A DNA stretch of 64,000 bases from Formosa sp. L2A11 (GTDB lineage Bacteria > Bacteroidota > Bacteroidia > Flavobacteriales > Flavobacteriaceae): NCBI RefSeq assembly GCF_009796865.1, contig NZ_CP047028.1:2852001-2916000 (forward strand), given 5' to 3'. The translations under genes and the position numbers were made by a program. Positions 27,225 to 35,946 of this stretch are shown in pieces. A model generated the notes under the pieces. The model did no database searches, was not told where the DNA came from, and saw only the letters and a list, made by a program, of their open reading frames with translations. How positions within the stretch are numbered: the first letter of the stretch is position 1; each line of letters opens with the position of its first letter.

Positions 27225-27473
27225 ATGTCAATTGTATTGTATCAATCAATGCTGCTTAACCGTGTTATGCAGTTAATTCAAGGTAATGAAATCATTATCG
27301 GGTTATTATTTATTGTATCTGTTTTTCTTGTTTTACTAATTATAGGATTGCGAAAAACACAGAAATTAAATGCAGAAAATGAACGTCTTGCTAATTCTGA
27401 TGTATTAGAAACAGACGAAAAAAACAAAAAATATAAAGATTTTACAGAAGGGCATTTATATAGTAACAACTAA
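27225..27473 (+). CDS. small single-pass membrane protein
   Basis: An 82-residue protein with one clear membrane helix at about 24-43 (IIIGLLFIVSVFLVLLIIGL) and a charged C-terminal tail rich in Lys, Glu and Asn. No family recognised. Its own candidate promoter and a downstream terminator suggest a real monocistronic gene. Confidence 0.6.
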   Translation: MSIVLYQSMLLNRVMQLIQGNEIIIGLLFIVSVFLVLLIIGLRKTQKLNAENERLANSDVLETDEKNKKYKDFTEGHLYSNN

Positions 27474-27494
27474 TGTGTAACACTTCTAAAAACC

Positions 27495-27528
27495 AAAAAG
27501 AGCCTGCAAATTTTGCAGGCTCTTTTTT
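27495..27528. terminator. bidirectional intrinsic terminator
   Basis: A 16-nt arm AAAAAGAGCCTGCAAA meets its complement with a minimal loop; T tracts are available in both directions. It separates convergent genes. Confidence 0.9.
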
Positions 27529-27551
27529 ATAATAGAAATGCGTTAATATAA

Positions 27552-29243
27552 TTAACGTACTAATTTTTTGTATTTGATACGTTTTGGCATTAAATCTCCA
27601 CCTAAACGTTTTTTCTTATTTTCTTCGTATTCACTAAAACTTCCTTCAAAGAAATATACTTGGCTATCTCCCTCAAAAGCTAATATATGCGTACAAATTC
27701 TATCTAAGAACCATCTGTCGTGACTAATTACCACGGCACAACCTGCAAAGTTTTCCAAACCTTCTTCTAATGCACGTAATGTATTTACATCCAAATCGTT
27801 AGTAGGTTCATCTAAAAGCAATACATTACCTTCTTCTTTTAACGTCATTGCTAAATGTAAACGGTTACGTTCACCCCCAGAAAGTAACTTTACCTTCTTA
27901 TTTTGTTCACCTCCAGAGAAGTTAAAACGACTTAAATAAGCTCTAGAATTTACTTCTTTTCCGCCCATTAAAACCAATTCTTGCTCGTCACTAAAGTTTT
28001 GCCAAATTGTTTTTTCAGGATCAATATTTGTATGACTCTGATCTACATAAGCGATTTTAGCAGTATCTCCAAGTTCAAAAGATCCTTTATCAGGTTCTTG
28101 CTCTCCCATAATCATTCTGAAAATGGTTGTTTTACCAGCACCATTGGGACCAATAATTCCAACAATTCCTGCTTGAGGTAAATTAAAGTTTAAATCTTCG
28201 TACAATAATTTATCATCAAAGCCTTTACTAATACCCTTAGCTTCAATAACATTAGTTCCTAAACGTGGTCCGTTAGGAATATAAATTTCTAATTTCTCGT
28301 CAAGTTGTTTTTGGTCTTGACTCATTAATTTATCGTAATTCTTTAAACGTGCCTTTTGTTTGGTTTGGCGTCCTTTTGCTCCTTGACGTACCCAATCTAA
28401 TTCACGTTCTAACGTTTTCTGGTGCTTAGAAGCTGTTTTGCTTTCTTGTGCCATACGTTTAGATTTTTGGTCTAACCAAGACGAGTAGTTCCCTTTCCAA
28501 GGAATACCTTCACCTCTATCTAATTCTAAAATCCAACCCGCAACATTATCTAAGAAATATCTATCGTGCGTTACTGCAATTACAGTTCCTTTATATTGTG
28601 CTAAATGATGCTCTAACCAATGCACAGATTCTGCATCTAAATGGTTGGTAGGCTCATCTAAAAGTAATACATCTGGTTCTTTTAAAAGTAAACGACAAAG
28701 CGCTACACGTCTGCGTTCCCCTCCAGAAAGTACACTTATTTTTTTATCACCTTCTGGAGTACGTAAAGCATCCATGGCAATTTCTAATTTGGTATCTAAC
28801 TCCCAAGCATTCGAAGCATCAATCTGATCTTGAAGTTCTGCCTGACGCGCCATTAACTTGTCCATTTTATCTGCATCAGAATACACTTCTTCCAACCCAA
28901 ACATGTCATTAATTTTATTGTACTCATCAAGAATAGCAACCGTTTCGGCAGCACCTTCACGTACAATTTCCATTACCGTTTTATCTGGATCTAGTTTTGG
29001 CTCTTGCTCTAAATACCCTACAGAATAATCTTGAAGAAATGTAACATCTCCTTGATAGTTTTTATCAAGACCTGCAACAATCTTTAATAAAGTAGATTTC
29101 CCAGAACCATTAAGACCTAAAATCCCAATTTTTGCTCCGTAAAAAAAACTTAAATAAATATTCTTTAAAACTGGTGTGTTAGCACCAGGAAATGTCTTGG
29201 TTAAACCAGACATTGAAAAAATAACTTTCTTATCGTCACTCAT
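27552..29243 (-). CDS. ettA: energy-dependent translational throttle protein EttA
   Basis: A 563-residue ABC-F protein, close to E. coli EttA (555). Two nucleotide-binding domains are present: Walker A GLNGSGKST near 42 and GPNGAGKTT near 352, signatures LSGGERRRVALCR near 172 and LSGGERNRLHLAM near 455. The arm and P-tip linker lie in between, around 240-320. EttA binds the ribosomal E site and gates the first translation steps according to ATP level. It is 2 bp downstream of the small membrane gene, so co-transcribed. Confidence 0.93.
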   Translation of the reverse strand: MSDDKKVIFSMSGLTKTFPGANTPVLKNIYLSFFYGAKIGILGLNGSGKSTLLKIVAGLDKNYQGDVTFLQDYSVGYLEQEPKLDPDKTVMEIVREGAAETVAILDEYNKINDMFGLEEVYSDADKMDKLMARQAELQDQIDASNAWELDTKLEIAMDALRTPEGDKKISVLSGGERRRVALCRLLLKEPDVLLLDEPTNHLDAESVHWLEHHLAQYKGTVIAVTHDRYFLDNVAGWILELDRGEGIPWKGNYSSWLDQKSKRMAQESKTASKHQKTLERELDWVRQGAKGRQTKQKARLKNYDKLMSQDQKQLDEKLEIYIPNGPRLGTNVIEAKGISKGFDDKLLYEDLNFNLPQAGIVGIIGPNGAGKTTIFRMIMGEQEPDKGSFELGDTAKIAYVDQSHTNIDPEKTIWQNFSDEQELVLMGGKEVNSRAYLSRFNFSGGEQNKKVKLLSGGERNRLHLAMTLKEEGNVLLLDEPTNDLDVNTLRALEEGLENFAGCAVVISHDRWFLDRICTHILAFEGDSQVYFFEGSFSEYEENKKKRLGGDLMPKRIKYKKLVR

Positions 29244-29245
29244 AA

Positions 29246-29428
29246 TTATACTCTCCCTTTTAATGCATTAAATACCCAAGCAATAGCAAAAAAACCAATT
29301 CCTACAGCAGCAAATCCATAACCTGCTACATCGTTATATCTAAAAGCACCAAGTGCAATTAAACCTAATCCTACTACAATCATAATGGTTGTTGCCCAAG
29401 CTAAAACCGTATTCTTATTCATTGCCAT
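29246..29428 (-). CDS. CAL67264-family small membrane protein
   Basis: A 60-residue protein with two membrane helices (about 8-27 and 33-54) and a basic C-terminus. It matches a small flavobacterial membrane family I know as CAL67264. Function unknown. It lies directly before ettA on the same strand with 2 bp between. Either Met1 or Met3 could be the start. Confidence 0.8.
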   Translation of the reverse strand: MAMNKNTVLAWATTIMIVVGLGLIALGAFRYNDVAGYGFAAVGIGFFAIAWVFNALKGRV

Positions 29429-29483
29429 AATTTGTAAATCTTATTTTAGTGCGCATCATCTTTAGCAAAAAAAAGCTAAACAT

Positions 29484-29548
29484 GTCAGGCTATCCGTTAT
29501 ATCTTTTTTTAATTGTTACCAATAAAAAAAGGATGCCACTTCTATCCT
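29484..29548 (-). ncRNA. structured flavobacterial intergenic element, copy 2
   Basis: Read on the minus strand it shares AGGAT, GGCATCC, AAAAAGATATA and GGATAGCCTGAC with copy 1 at 13606-13666. The outer pair G-C of copy 1 is A-T here, a compensatory change. The variable arm remains paired: eight T/A-rich pairs plus ATTG/CAAT. A T8 tract inside a TTTAGC/GCTAAA hairpin follows. It lies 56 bp upstream of the CAL67264-ettA operon, so it may be a leader element or a separate RNA. Confidence 0.5.
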
Positions 29549-29756
29549 TTGCGCGTATTTAAATACAAATATCGCATTTTTAGTAGTAATTATAAATATT
29601 TTGCATTAACAATGTTGTTTAAATTGTGTTATTAAATCAATATCTTATGATTAAAATGATAATTAAGTCATTTATTACAATTAAATCCCTGCTAAAATGT
29701 ATTAAAATTATAAACTGATAGTCTTTTTCTAAAACGCGTTTAAATTCATCCAAAAA

Positions 29757-29789
29757 AAATGAGACTCCTTAAATTAAGAAATCTCATTT
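29757..29789 (-). terminator. terminator of the hexuronate-type MFS gene
   Basis: An 8-bp stem AAATGAGA/TCTCATTT with a 17-nt loop; on the minus strand a T tract follows. Located 37 bp past the MFS stop. Confidence 0.65.
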
Positions 29790-29825
29790 ATATATTATAA
29801 ATCATTCTAAAAAATAGAACAACTT

Positions 29826-31274
29826 TTATTCTAAATCTGTAATCGGTGCATATTTTGGTACTAAAGTTTTCATAACAATCCAACCAATTAAATAAGCCAC
29901 AGCACAAAATGTAAAAACAATAAAGTATCCAGCTTCAATACCTTCGTACCCTAAAAAATTCATATTTGTTTCTGCAGAATAATCAAATAAAACACCAGAC
30001 CCTTTATTAATAAAAGTAGATCCTATACCTCCTGCTAAACCACCAATACCTGTTACTGTTGCAATAGCAGATTTAGGGAACATATCTCCCACTGTTGTAA
30101 ATATATTTGCAGACCAAGCTTGATGTGCTGCTCCGGCAATACCAATAATAATTACAGGAAACCAATAAGATACATGACCTAAAGGCTGTGCTACAATAGC
30201 TAATAATGGAAAGAATGCAAAAATAAGCATAGCTCGCATACGACCTGCGTATGGATTCATTCCTTTTTTATCGACAAAATATGTTGGTAACCATCCTCCA
30301 ATAATAGATAATAATGTAATGGCATATAAAACAAACAATGCAAATTGTGCAACAGGATCTGAAGATTCCATACCATAAACAGAACTTAAATAAGCAGGTG
30401 TCCAGAATAAATAGAACCACCATACACCATCTGTCATAAATTTACCAAAAGCAAAAGCCCAAGTTTGTTTGTATTTAAAGAGTTGTTTAAAAGTCACTTT
30501 TTTACCAACTTCATTATCTTTTCTAACATGCTCTACATCTTGATTAATATATTCTAATTCTGCAGCATTAACTTTTGGGTGTAAGTGAGGTTTTTTATAC
30601 CCAAATTGCCACCATCCCATCCAAATAAAACCAAGAGCACCAATAACAATAAACGCAGATTCCCATCCGAATTTTTTAGCTAATATAGGAATTACTAATG
30701 GTGCTGCTAATGCACCTACAGTTGCTCCTGCATTAAATATACTCGTAGCGTAAGCTCTATCCTTTTTAGGAAAAAACTCTGCAGTTGTTTTAATCGCTGC
30801 AGGGAAATTACCTGCTTCACCAATGGCTAAAACCAAACGTGCAAATATAAAAAGTACAATACTCACGTTTAAGACTCTAGAAACGTCTTCTACTTGAGAT
30901 ATATAATGACTTGCTTGTTCAAAACTAACAAACCAATGGCCTGTTAAAATACCAGAAGCGGCAATACCACAAAAGGCATGTAAAATTGCTCCTAAAGACC
31001 AAACACCAATGGCTAACATAAATCCTTTCTTAGTATCTAGCCAGTCTACTAAACGTCCTGCAAAGAGCAAACTAATGGCGTAAAAAAGCGAAAATAGAGC
31101 TGTAATTGTACCGTAATCGCTATCTGTCCAATGAAATTCAGGAGCTATAAAGTCTTTCCAGGTTAGAGAAAGTACTTGTCGGTCTAAATAATTTACGGCC
31201 GTAGCCATGAACAGCATTGCAACTATCGTCCACCGGTACTTGGACTGTTTTTCTGTAACATGAGTTGTTTTCAT
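29826..31274 (-). CDS. MFS transporter, ExuT/ACS hexuronate-like
   Basis: A 482-residue transporter with 12 membrane helices. The N-terminal ATAVNYLDRQVLSL and LLFAGRLVDWLDTKKG segments are characteristic of the anion:cation symporter group that includes hexuronate (galacturonate/glucuronate) transporters. It has a longer loop around 120-145 than the E. coli proteins. No sugar-catabolic genes are adjacent, so the substrate remains a family-based guess. Confidence 0.8.
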   Translation of the reverse strand: MKTTHVTEKQSKYRWTIVAMLFMATAVNYLDRQVLSLTWKDFIAPEFHWTDSDYGTITALFSLFYAISLLFAGRLVDWLDTKKGFMLAIGVWSLGAILHAFCGIAASGILTGHWFVSFEQASHYISQVEDVSRVLNVSIVLFIFARLVLAIGEAGNFPAAIKTTAEFFPKKDRAYATSIFNAGATVGALAAPLVIPILAKKFGWESAFIVIGALGFIWMGWWQFGYKKPHLHPKVNAAELEYINQDVEHVRKDNEVGKKVTFKQLFKYKQTWAFAFGKFMTDGVWWFYLFWTPAYLSSVYGMESSDPVAQFALFVLYAITLLSIIGGWLPTYFVDKKGMNPYAGRMRAMLIFAFFPLLAIVAQPLGHVSYWFPVIIIGIAGAAHQAWSANIFTTVGDMFPKSAIATVTGIGGLAGGIGSTFINKGSGVLFDYSAETNMNFLGYEGIEAGYFIVFTFCAVAYLIGWIVMKTLVPKYAPITDLE

Positions 31275-31643
31275 AAAATAGTTTTAAATATTATTCTTAG
31301 TTAATTTGTCTAGTAAAAATAATGTTGTTAATCGAGAAAAACTAATACTTTGACAAAAATGTTATCGATTGCATTAACTAAATATGAATAATATAATAAT
31401 GTAAGTGCTACATATAATACTAATTAATCTAATACGAATTCATTACACACAAACACTAATTATATTTCCGTTTTTTAATATGTTTTAAACGAATAGAATT
31501 AACTTAAATACTATAACTTCTATAAAACTATCTTACTCTAATTGAAATGTTTTGATTTAACTATTTTTTTACTGAATTAAGACACTAAGAACACAAAAGT
31601 CAGCTTACATTTGTCGGCTTAAAAAAGCAAATAAGATTATACT
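31275..31643. other. 369-bp intergenic region between divergent MFS genes
   Basis: AT-rich DNA holding promoters of two divergent transporters. Only the -7 element at 31606 is recognisable. No repeat or ORF was supported. Confidence 0.6.
31606..31613 (+). promoter_or_regulatory. candidate -7 promoter element (TACATTTG)
   Basis: Good match to TAnnTTTG, 30 bp before the MFS start at 31644, leaving a normal leader length. Confidence 0.4.
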
Positions 31644-32801
31644 ATGAATAAAGCACTTTTATCTTTAGCTATTGGTGGATTCGGGATTGGTTTAACAGAA
31701 TTTGTAATCATGGGAATACTTCCAGAAATTGCAACAGCATTTGAAATAACAATTCCGCAAGCAGGTCATTTTATTTCTGCCTACGCCTTAGGTGTTTTTG
31801 TTGGCGCACCAATACTAACAAGTATAGGTAATAAATGGCCCGCAAATCGCGTATTATTAGCCTTAATGATGTGGTTTACGGTATTTAATACACTTTCTTC
31901 TTTTGCAACAGGCTATTCTTCTTTTATTGTATTACGCTTTTTATCCGGCTTACCACACGGTGCCTTTTTTGGAATTGGAGCTGTTGTTGCAGGAAAATTA
32001 TCTAAAGAAGGAAAATCTGCTCAAGGTATAGCCATCATGTTTAGCGGATTAACATTTGCAAACCTACTAGGAGTACCTTTAGGAACTTATTTAGGAAAAC
32101 ATTTTAGTTGGAATCTTTCGTTTTTATTAGTTGGTTTTGTGGGGGTTTTAGTAGTGTTAAGTATAAAATTTTGGATGCCAACATTAAAACAATCTTCGGA
32201 AACGCATTTTCTCGAAGATTTAAAAATATTTAAACGCATAGAAATTTGGTTAATTATATTATTAACAACAATTGGAACGGGTGGCTTTTTTGCATGGTAT
32301 AGTTACATCGCCCCATTAATAACAGATGTCGCAAAACATCCGGCAGAAATGGTTCCTGTTGCCATGATTTTAGCAGGATTAGGTATGGTTATCGGAAACT
32401 TTTTAGGAGCTAAATTAGTAGAGAAGTTCTCCCCTATTGTTGCAATCATTATAATATTAAGTTCTATGGCTGTTTGCTTATCGCTTAACACCTTTTTAGC
32501 ATCAGATAAAGTTATGGTCTTAGTTATGACCTTTATAATTGGAGCTGTAACATTTTGTTTATCTACCCCTATTCAAGTCGCTATAATTAATGCTTCTAAA
32601 GGTTATGAAACCTTAGGATCTTCACTAAACCAAAGTGCATTTAATCTGGGTAATGCATCTGGAGCATATTTTGCAGGTATTCCTATTGCTATGGGATATG
32701 GATATACCTATGCAGATTGGGTTGGAGCAGTAATGGCTACTTGTGGTGTATTAATTGCTATAGGGATTTTAATACTAAGAAAACAACGTATAAAAAATTA
32801 G
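31644..32801 (+). CDS. MFS transporter, AraJ/YdhP-like
   Basis: A 385-residue, 12-helix protein. The opening ALLSLAIGGFGIGLTEFVIM and the LSGLPHGAFFGIGAVVAG motif near 104-121 are typical of the DHA1 AraJ/sugar-efflux branch. It probably exports a small molecule. Originally convergent with the OmpA gene at 34311, but an IS now separates them. Confidence 0.82.
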   Translation: MNKALLSLAIGGFGIGLTEFVIMGILPEIATAFEITIPQAGHFISAYALGVFVGAPILTSIGNKWPANRVLLALMMWFTVFNTLSSFATGYSSFIVLRFLSGLPHGAFFGIGAVVAGKLSKEGKSAQGIAIMFSGLTFANLLGVPLGTYLGKHFSWNLSFLLVGFVGVLVVLSIKFWMPTLKQSSETHFLEDLKIFKRIEIWLIILLTTIGTGGFFAWYSYIAPLITDVAKHPAEMVPVAMILAGLGMVIGNFLGAKLVEKFSPIVAIIIILSSMAVCLSLNTFLASDKVMVLVMTFIIGAVTFCLSTPIQVAIINASKGYETLGSSLNQSAFNLGNASGAYFAGIPIAMGYGYTYADWVGAVMATCGVLIAIGILILRKQRIKN

Positions 32802-32837
32802 TCGCTTTAATTTTAATGCATAAAAAAACCTAAGAGT

Positions 32838-32840
32838 TTA
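32838..32840 (+). repeat. target-site duplication, left copy (TTA)
   Basis: Matches TTA at 34273-34275; 3 bp is normal for the IS3 family. Confidence 0.7.
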
Positions 32841-32883
32841 TGAACTGAACCCAAAAAGTTAGACACTATTTAAGTGTAATTTT

Positions 32884-33405
32884 ATGGGAAGAAAAGTCAA
32901 GTACAATTACGATTTCAAACTTCGCTGTGTAAAGCAAGTTTTAAATCATCATCAAACAGTAGAAGCTGTTTCAAAATTAAATGGTTGTCATCATACAACA
33001 CTTCATGATTGGATTCGTTTTTATGAAAAATATGGCAAAAAAGCTTTGTTGCCAAGAAAAAACAAAGTCTATAGTTTACCTTTCAAAATAAAAGTATTGG
33101 AAGCTATCAACAAAGATTCACTATCCTTTAGCCAAGCTTGTTTGGAGTTCAATATCCCTACTAAATCTGTAATTATGAATTGGCAGAAGAATTACAAAAA
33201 GCTAGGTGCAGAAGGCTTAAACCATAAAACTAGAGGAAAACCAAAAGCGATGGAATTTAAAAAGGCAAAAAAGAAATCCAATAAACCTTTAACCAGAGAA
33301 GAGGAACTTCTATTGGAAAATGAATCCTTACGGTCAGAACTGGACTTGCTAAAAAAGTTTCAGGCCTTAATTCAAGAAGAGCAAAGCAAAAAGCTCAAGC
33401 CATAA
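32884..33405 (+). CDS. IS3-family transposase OrfA
   Basis: A 173-residue DNA-binding subunit with two helix-turn-helix segments (about 10-50 and 65-105) and a C-terminal leucine-zipper-like coil (LLLENESLRSELDLLKKF, 139-156). The heptamer AAAAAAG at 33351-33357 is in phase as A AAA AAG, allowing -1 frameshifting into OrfB. The fused OrfAB transposase would be about 451 residues. Confidence 0.9.
   Translation: MGRKVKYNYDFKLRCVKQVLNHHQTVEAVSKLNGCHHTTLHDWIRFYEKYGKKALLPRKNKVYSLPFKIKVLEAINKDSLSFSQACLEFNIPTKSVIMNWQKNYKKLGAEGLNHKTRGKPKAMEFKKAKKKSNKPLTREEELLLENESLRSELDLLKKFQALIQEEQSKKLKP
33351..33357 (+). other. programmed -1 frameshift heptamer A AAA AAG
   Basis: The heptamer is in register with OrfA codons AAA AAG. 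After a -1 slip the frame is open through to the OrfB ATG at 33456 and on to its stop. This is the same heptamer used by IS150. A weaker site, C AAA AAG, lies at 33387-33393. Confidence 0.8.
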
Positions 33406-33455
33406 CAGAATTAAGGCATAAGTATGATTTAGAACTATTACTAAAACATACTAAT

Positions 33456-34238
33456 ATGGCAAGAAGCAGTTACTATTACCACCGAAAAAGAAATAATTTA
33501 AGCGATAAATATAAAGAGATAAAGCAATTAATTAGCAATATTTACCATCGTCATAAAGGCAGGTATGGCTATAGAAGAATTACTCTAGAGATTAATAAAA
33601 GAGGATTTATAATCAATCACAAAACCATATCTAAGTTAATGCATCAATTAGGTTTAAAAAGCCTTATAAGAGCTAAAAGATATCAATCCTATAAAGGACA
33701 AATAGGTGAAACAGCTCCCAATATTTTACAACGTAATTTTAAGGCTATAAAACCAAATAGAAAATGGGCTACCGACATTACCGAATTTAAAGTCTTTGGG
33801 GACAAACTATATCTATCGCCTATAATTGATTTATTTAATGGTGAAATAATAAGTTATGAGTTATCTGAAAAACCAAATTTTAAAAAAGTCGTTACGATGT
33901 TAAAAAAGTCTTTTAAAAAGATACCTAATCAACCAAACTTAATATTGCATTCTGATCAAGGATGGCAATATCAAATGAAACAGTATCAAAGACTATTAAA
34001 AGAAAATGGAATTACTCAAAGTATGTCTCGTAAAGGGAATTGTTTAGACAATGCGGTAATAGAAAACTTCTTTGGTATTTTAAAATCTGAATTATTTTAT
34101 CTAAATAAATATAAGTCTATAACGCAATTGAAGCGTGATATAAAAGAGTATATAAAGTATTATAATAATGAAAGAATTAAACTAAATTTAAAAGGTATGA
34201 GCCCGACCGAATATCGAGCTCATTATTATCAAAATTAA
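33456..34238 (+). CDS. IS3-family transposase OrfB (DDE integrase)
   Basis: A 260-residue catalytic subunit. An HTH_21 segment (HKGRYGYRRITLEIN) leads into the rve integrase core. The DDE triad is visible: Asp in WATDITEF, Asp in LHSDQGWQY, and Glu in NAVIENFFG about 35 residues later. It is in the -1 phase relative to OrfA and is probably made mainly as the OrfAB fusion. Confidence 0.92.
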   Translation: MARSSYYYHRKRNNLSDKYKEIKQLISNIYHRHKGRYGYRRITLEINKRGFIINHKTISKLMHQLGLKSLIRAKRYQSYKGQIGETAPNILQRNFKAIKPNRKWATDITEFKVFGDKLYLSPIIDLFNGEIISYELSEKPNFKKVVTMLKKSFKKIPNQPNLILHSDQGWQYQMKQYQRLLKENGITQSMSRKGNCLDNAVIENFFGILKSELFYLNKYKSITQLKRDIKEYIKYYNNERIKLNLKGMSPTEYRAHYYQN

Positions 34239-34272
34239 TTATAAATTTGTCTAAGCTTTTGGGTTCACTCTA

Positions 34273-34275
34273 TTA
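34273..34275 (+). repeat. target-site duplication, right copy (TTA)
   Basis: Matches the TTA at 32838-32840 on the other side of the IS. Confidence 0.7.
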
Positions 34276-34310
34276 ATTCTGAGTTTTTTTTTATTTTATA
34301 AACTGTAATA

Positions 34311-35522
34311 TTACAGCATAATTATACTTATTTCAGTTCGTCTATTCTCTCTATGTTTACTCTCTGAACATTTGGTGTTATCGTCACATTCATTAAGTAA
34401 ATGAGTCTCTCCAAAAGCTCTTCCTTGTATTCTATTAGTCACTATTCCTTTTTCAAATAAATAGTCTAAGGTGCTTTTTAAACGTTTTTCAGAAAGTATT
34501 TGATTATATTCTGTAGTTCCTCTAGAATCTGTATGAGAAGTAATTTCTATTGTCATTTCAGGATGTTCATCTAAAATTAAAACTAACTCATTTAATATCT
34601 CTTTAGAATCTTGGTTTAAACGCGATGAATCAAAAGCAAAATATAGATTATCTAAATTATCTATTTCACTTTGTATTTTATTTTTAGCTTCTAATTTTTC
34701 TTTTTCAGCTTGTGCCAATTTTTCTTGTTCTGCTGCATCAGCTTTTTGTTTAGCCAATTGTGCTGCTAGTAAAGCGGCATCTGCTTTTGCTTTATCTGCA
34801 CTTGCAATAGAGTCTGCAACTCTTGTTTCTTCTTTTTCAATTTCAGCAAGAAAAGCAACTTTTTCTTTTTCCTTTTTACTTAATTCTTTTTCAATATCAA
34901 ATTTATAAACTACACCAACAGCATGTTGTATATGGTTTTTAAAATTTTGATTCATTGCCCATTTTCCAGACGAATTAAAATCTAACCCTAAACGGTCTGT
35001 AATCCAAGTTCTAAACCCAACTACACCATTATATGTACCACGAGAGTTATTATGAGCACGTGTAAACCCTAAACCAACTCCTACATAAGGATCAAACCAT
35101 CCAGTCTCTCCTACAATTTTATTTAAATCGTAGCTTAATCTTGAATCTGCAGAAAAATAGTCTTCATCTTCTGTAAGTTCATAATTATCTACTTCTTTAC
35201 CTTTTTTGTATTTATTGTATGCAAAGATACCTTCTAAACCTAATCCGCTCTTAAAATATCTTCCAATACTTATTCTTGATGGATAAGGTACAGCGTTCCA
35301 CGCTTCACTAACATCTAATACCTCTTGAAAAGCGGTACCAGAATCATCTACAATATTAAAACCAACTCCAACCATCCAATAACTTACGTTAGTAGAGTCT
35401 AGTTCTGTGATTTCTGTAATTTCTGAAGTATCTTTAAGATCTGTAATCTCTGAAGTTTGAGCATATGCTGCAAAAGTAAAAGCAATAAATAAAACTAATA
35501 AAAGTTTTTTCTTTAGTATCAT
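34311..35522 (-). CDS. OmpA-family outer membrane protein
   Basis: About 403 residues from the ATG at 35522, which begins a clean signal peptide (ILKKKLLLVLFIAFTFAAYA); an ATG at 35543 is also in frame. Residues about 50-215 form a beta-barrel-like domain. A Lys/Ala/Glu-rich coiled linker follows (about 222-285). The C-terminal OmpA peptidoglycan-binding domain has SHTDSRGTTEYNQILSEKR near 330-348. It anchors outer membrane to cell wall. The IS insertion removed its original 3' terminator hairpin. Confidence 0.85.
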   Translation of the reverse strand: MILKKKLLLVLFIAFTFAAYAQTSEITDLKDTSEITEITELDSTNVSYWMVGVGFNIVDDSGTAFQEVLDVSEAWNAVPYPSRISIGRYFKSGLGLEGIFAYNKYKKGKEVDNYELTEDEDYFSADSRLSYDLNKIVGETGWFDPYVGVGLGFTRAHNNSRGTYNGVVGFRTWITDRLGLDFNSSGKWAMNQNFKNHIQHAVGVVYKFDIEKELSKKEKEKVAFLAEIEKEETRVADSIASADKAKADAALLAAQLAKQKADAAEQEKLAQAEKEKLEAKNKIQSEIDNLDNLYFAFDSSRLNQDSKEILNELVLILDEHPEMTIEITSHTDSRGTTEYNQILSEKRLKSTLDYLFEKGIVTNRIQGRAFGETHLLNECDDNTKCSESKHRENRRTEISIIML

Positions 35523-35543
35523 ATCCAATAGTATTAATAGCAT

Positions 35544-35946
35544 TCAAATTTACAGAAACCCTAATTTGCATTAAAATATAAACTTTGAAACGTCTAAATA
35601 ATCGATAATAAGTTTAAAGTACCTATAATGAAGCTATATAACCATTTGAAATCTGAATTATATAGTAATTTTCTTATAAATTTATTAGAACTTCTTTAAA
35701 AAGTACTCTCGATTTTCTAATATTTAATTAATTATCTGTGTTATTTTACTAATCCTGATTGCATCTCTAGTATTTAACATAAAATTTATCCCCTTTATTA
35801 TACTATGAATAACTAAACTAAAAAAACCGTAAGACTTACTTATAAGAAGATATTTAAATTTTGTGTCTGAATTTAGTCCTAATCGTAAAGCTTTTTAGAG
35901 TGTTTTTTAAAATTATTTAATTCCTATATATAAGGAACAACTAAAC
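35544..35946. other. 403-bp intergenic region
   Basis: AT-rich DNA between the OmpA gene and the MarR gene, both minus strand. I see no supported ORF, RNA or strong hairpin. It must hold the OmpA promoter. Confidence 0.5.

Larger units (their letters stand above)
29429..29825. other. 397-bp intergenic region
   Basis: Between the small membrane gene and the MFS gene, both minus strand. It contains the hairpin 29461-29480 (TTTAGC, A8, GCTAAA), the structured element copy 2, and the MFS terminator near 29757. No ORF was supported in the remaining AT-rich DNA. Confidence 0.7.
32841..34272 (+). mobile_element. complete IS3-family insertion sequence, IS150 type
   Basis: A 1432-bp element, close in length to IS150. 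Imperfect 24-bp terminal inverted repeats (19 of 24 identical) lie at 32841-32864 and 34249-34272; the left end begins TGAACTGAACCC, like the IS150 end. A TTA duplication flanks it. It encodes OrfA and OrfB in overlapping phases with an A AAA AAG slippery site. All parts look intact, so it may still be mobile. Confidence 0.9.
32822..34292. terminator. bidirectional terminator split by an IS
   Basis: Joining 32822-32840 to 34276-34292 restores a hairpin: seven A-T pairs, then CTAAGAGT against ATTCTGAG with two mismatches and one wobble, and a TTA loop. TTA is exactly the target duplication of the IS. It would have served the convergent MFS and OmpA genes. Confidence 0.6.
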
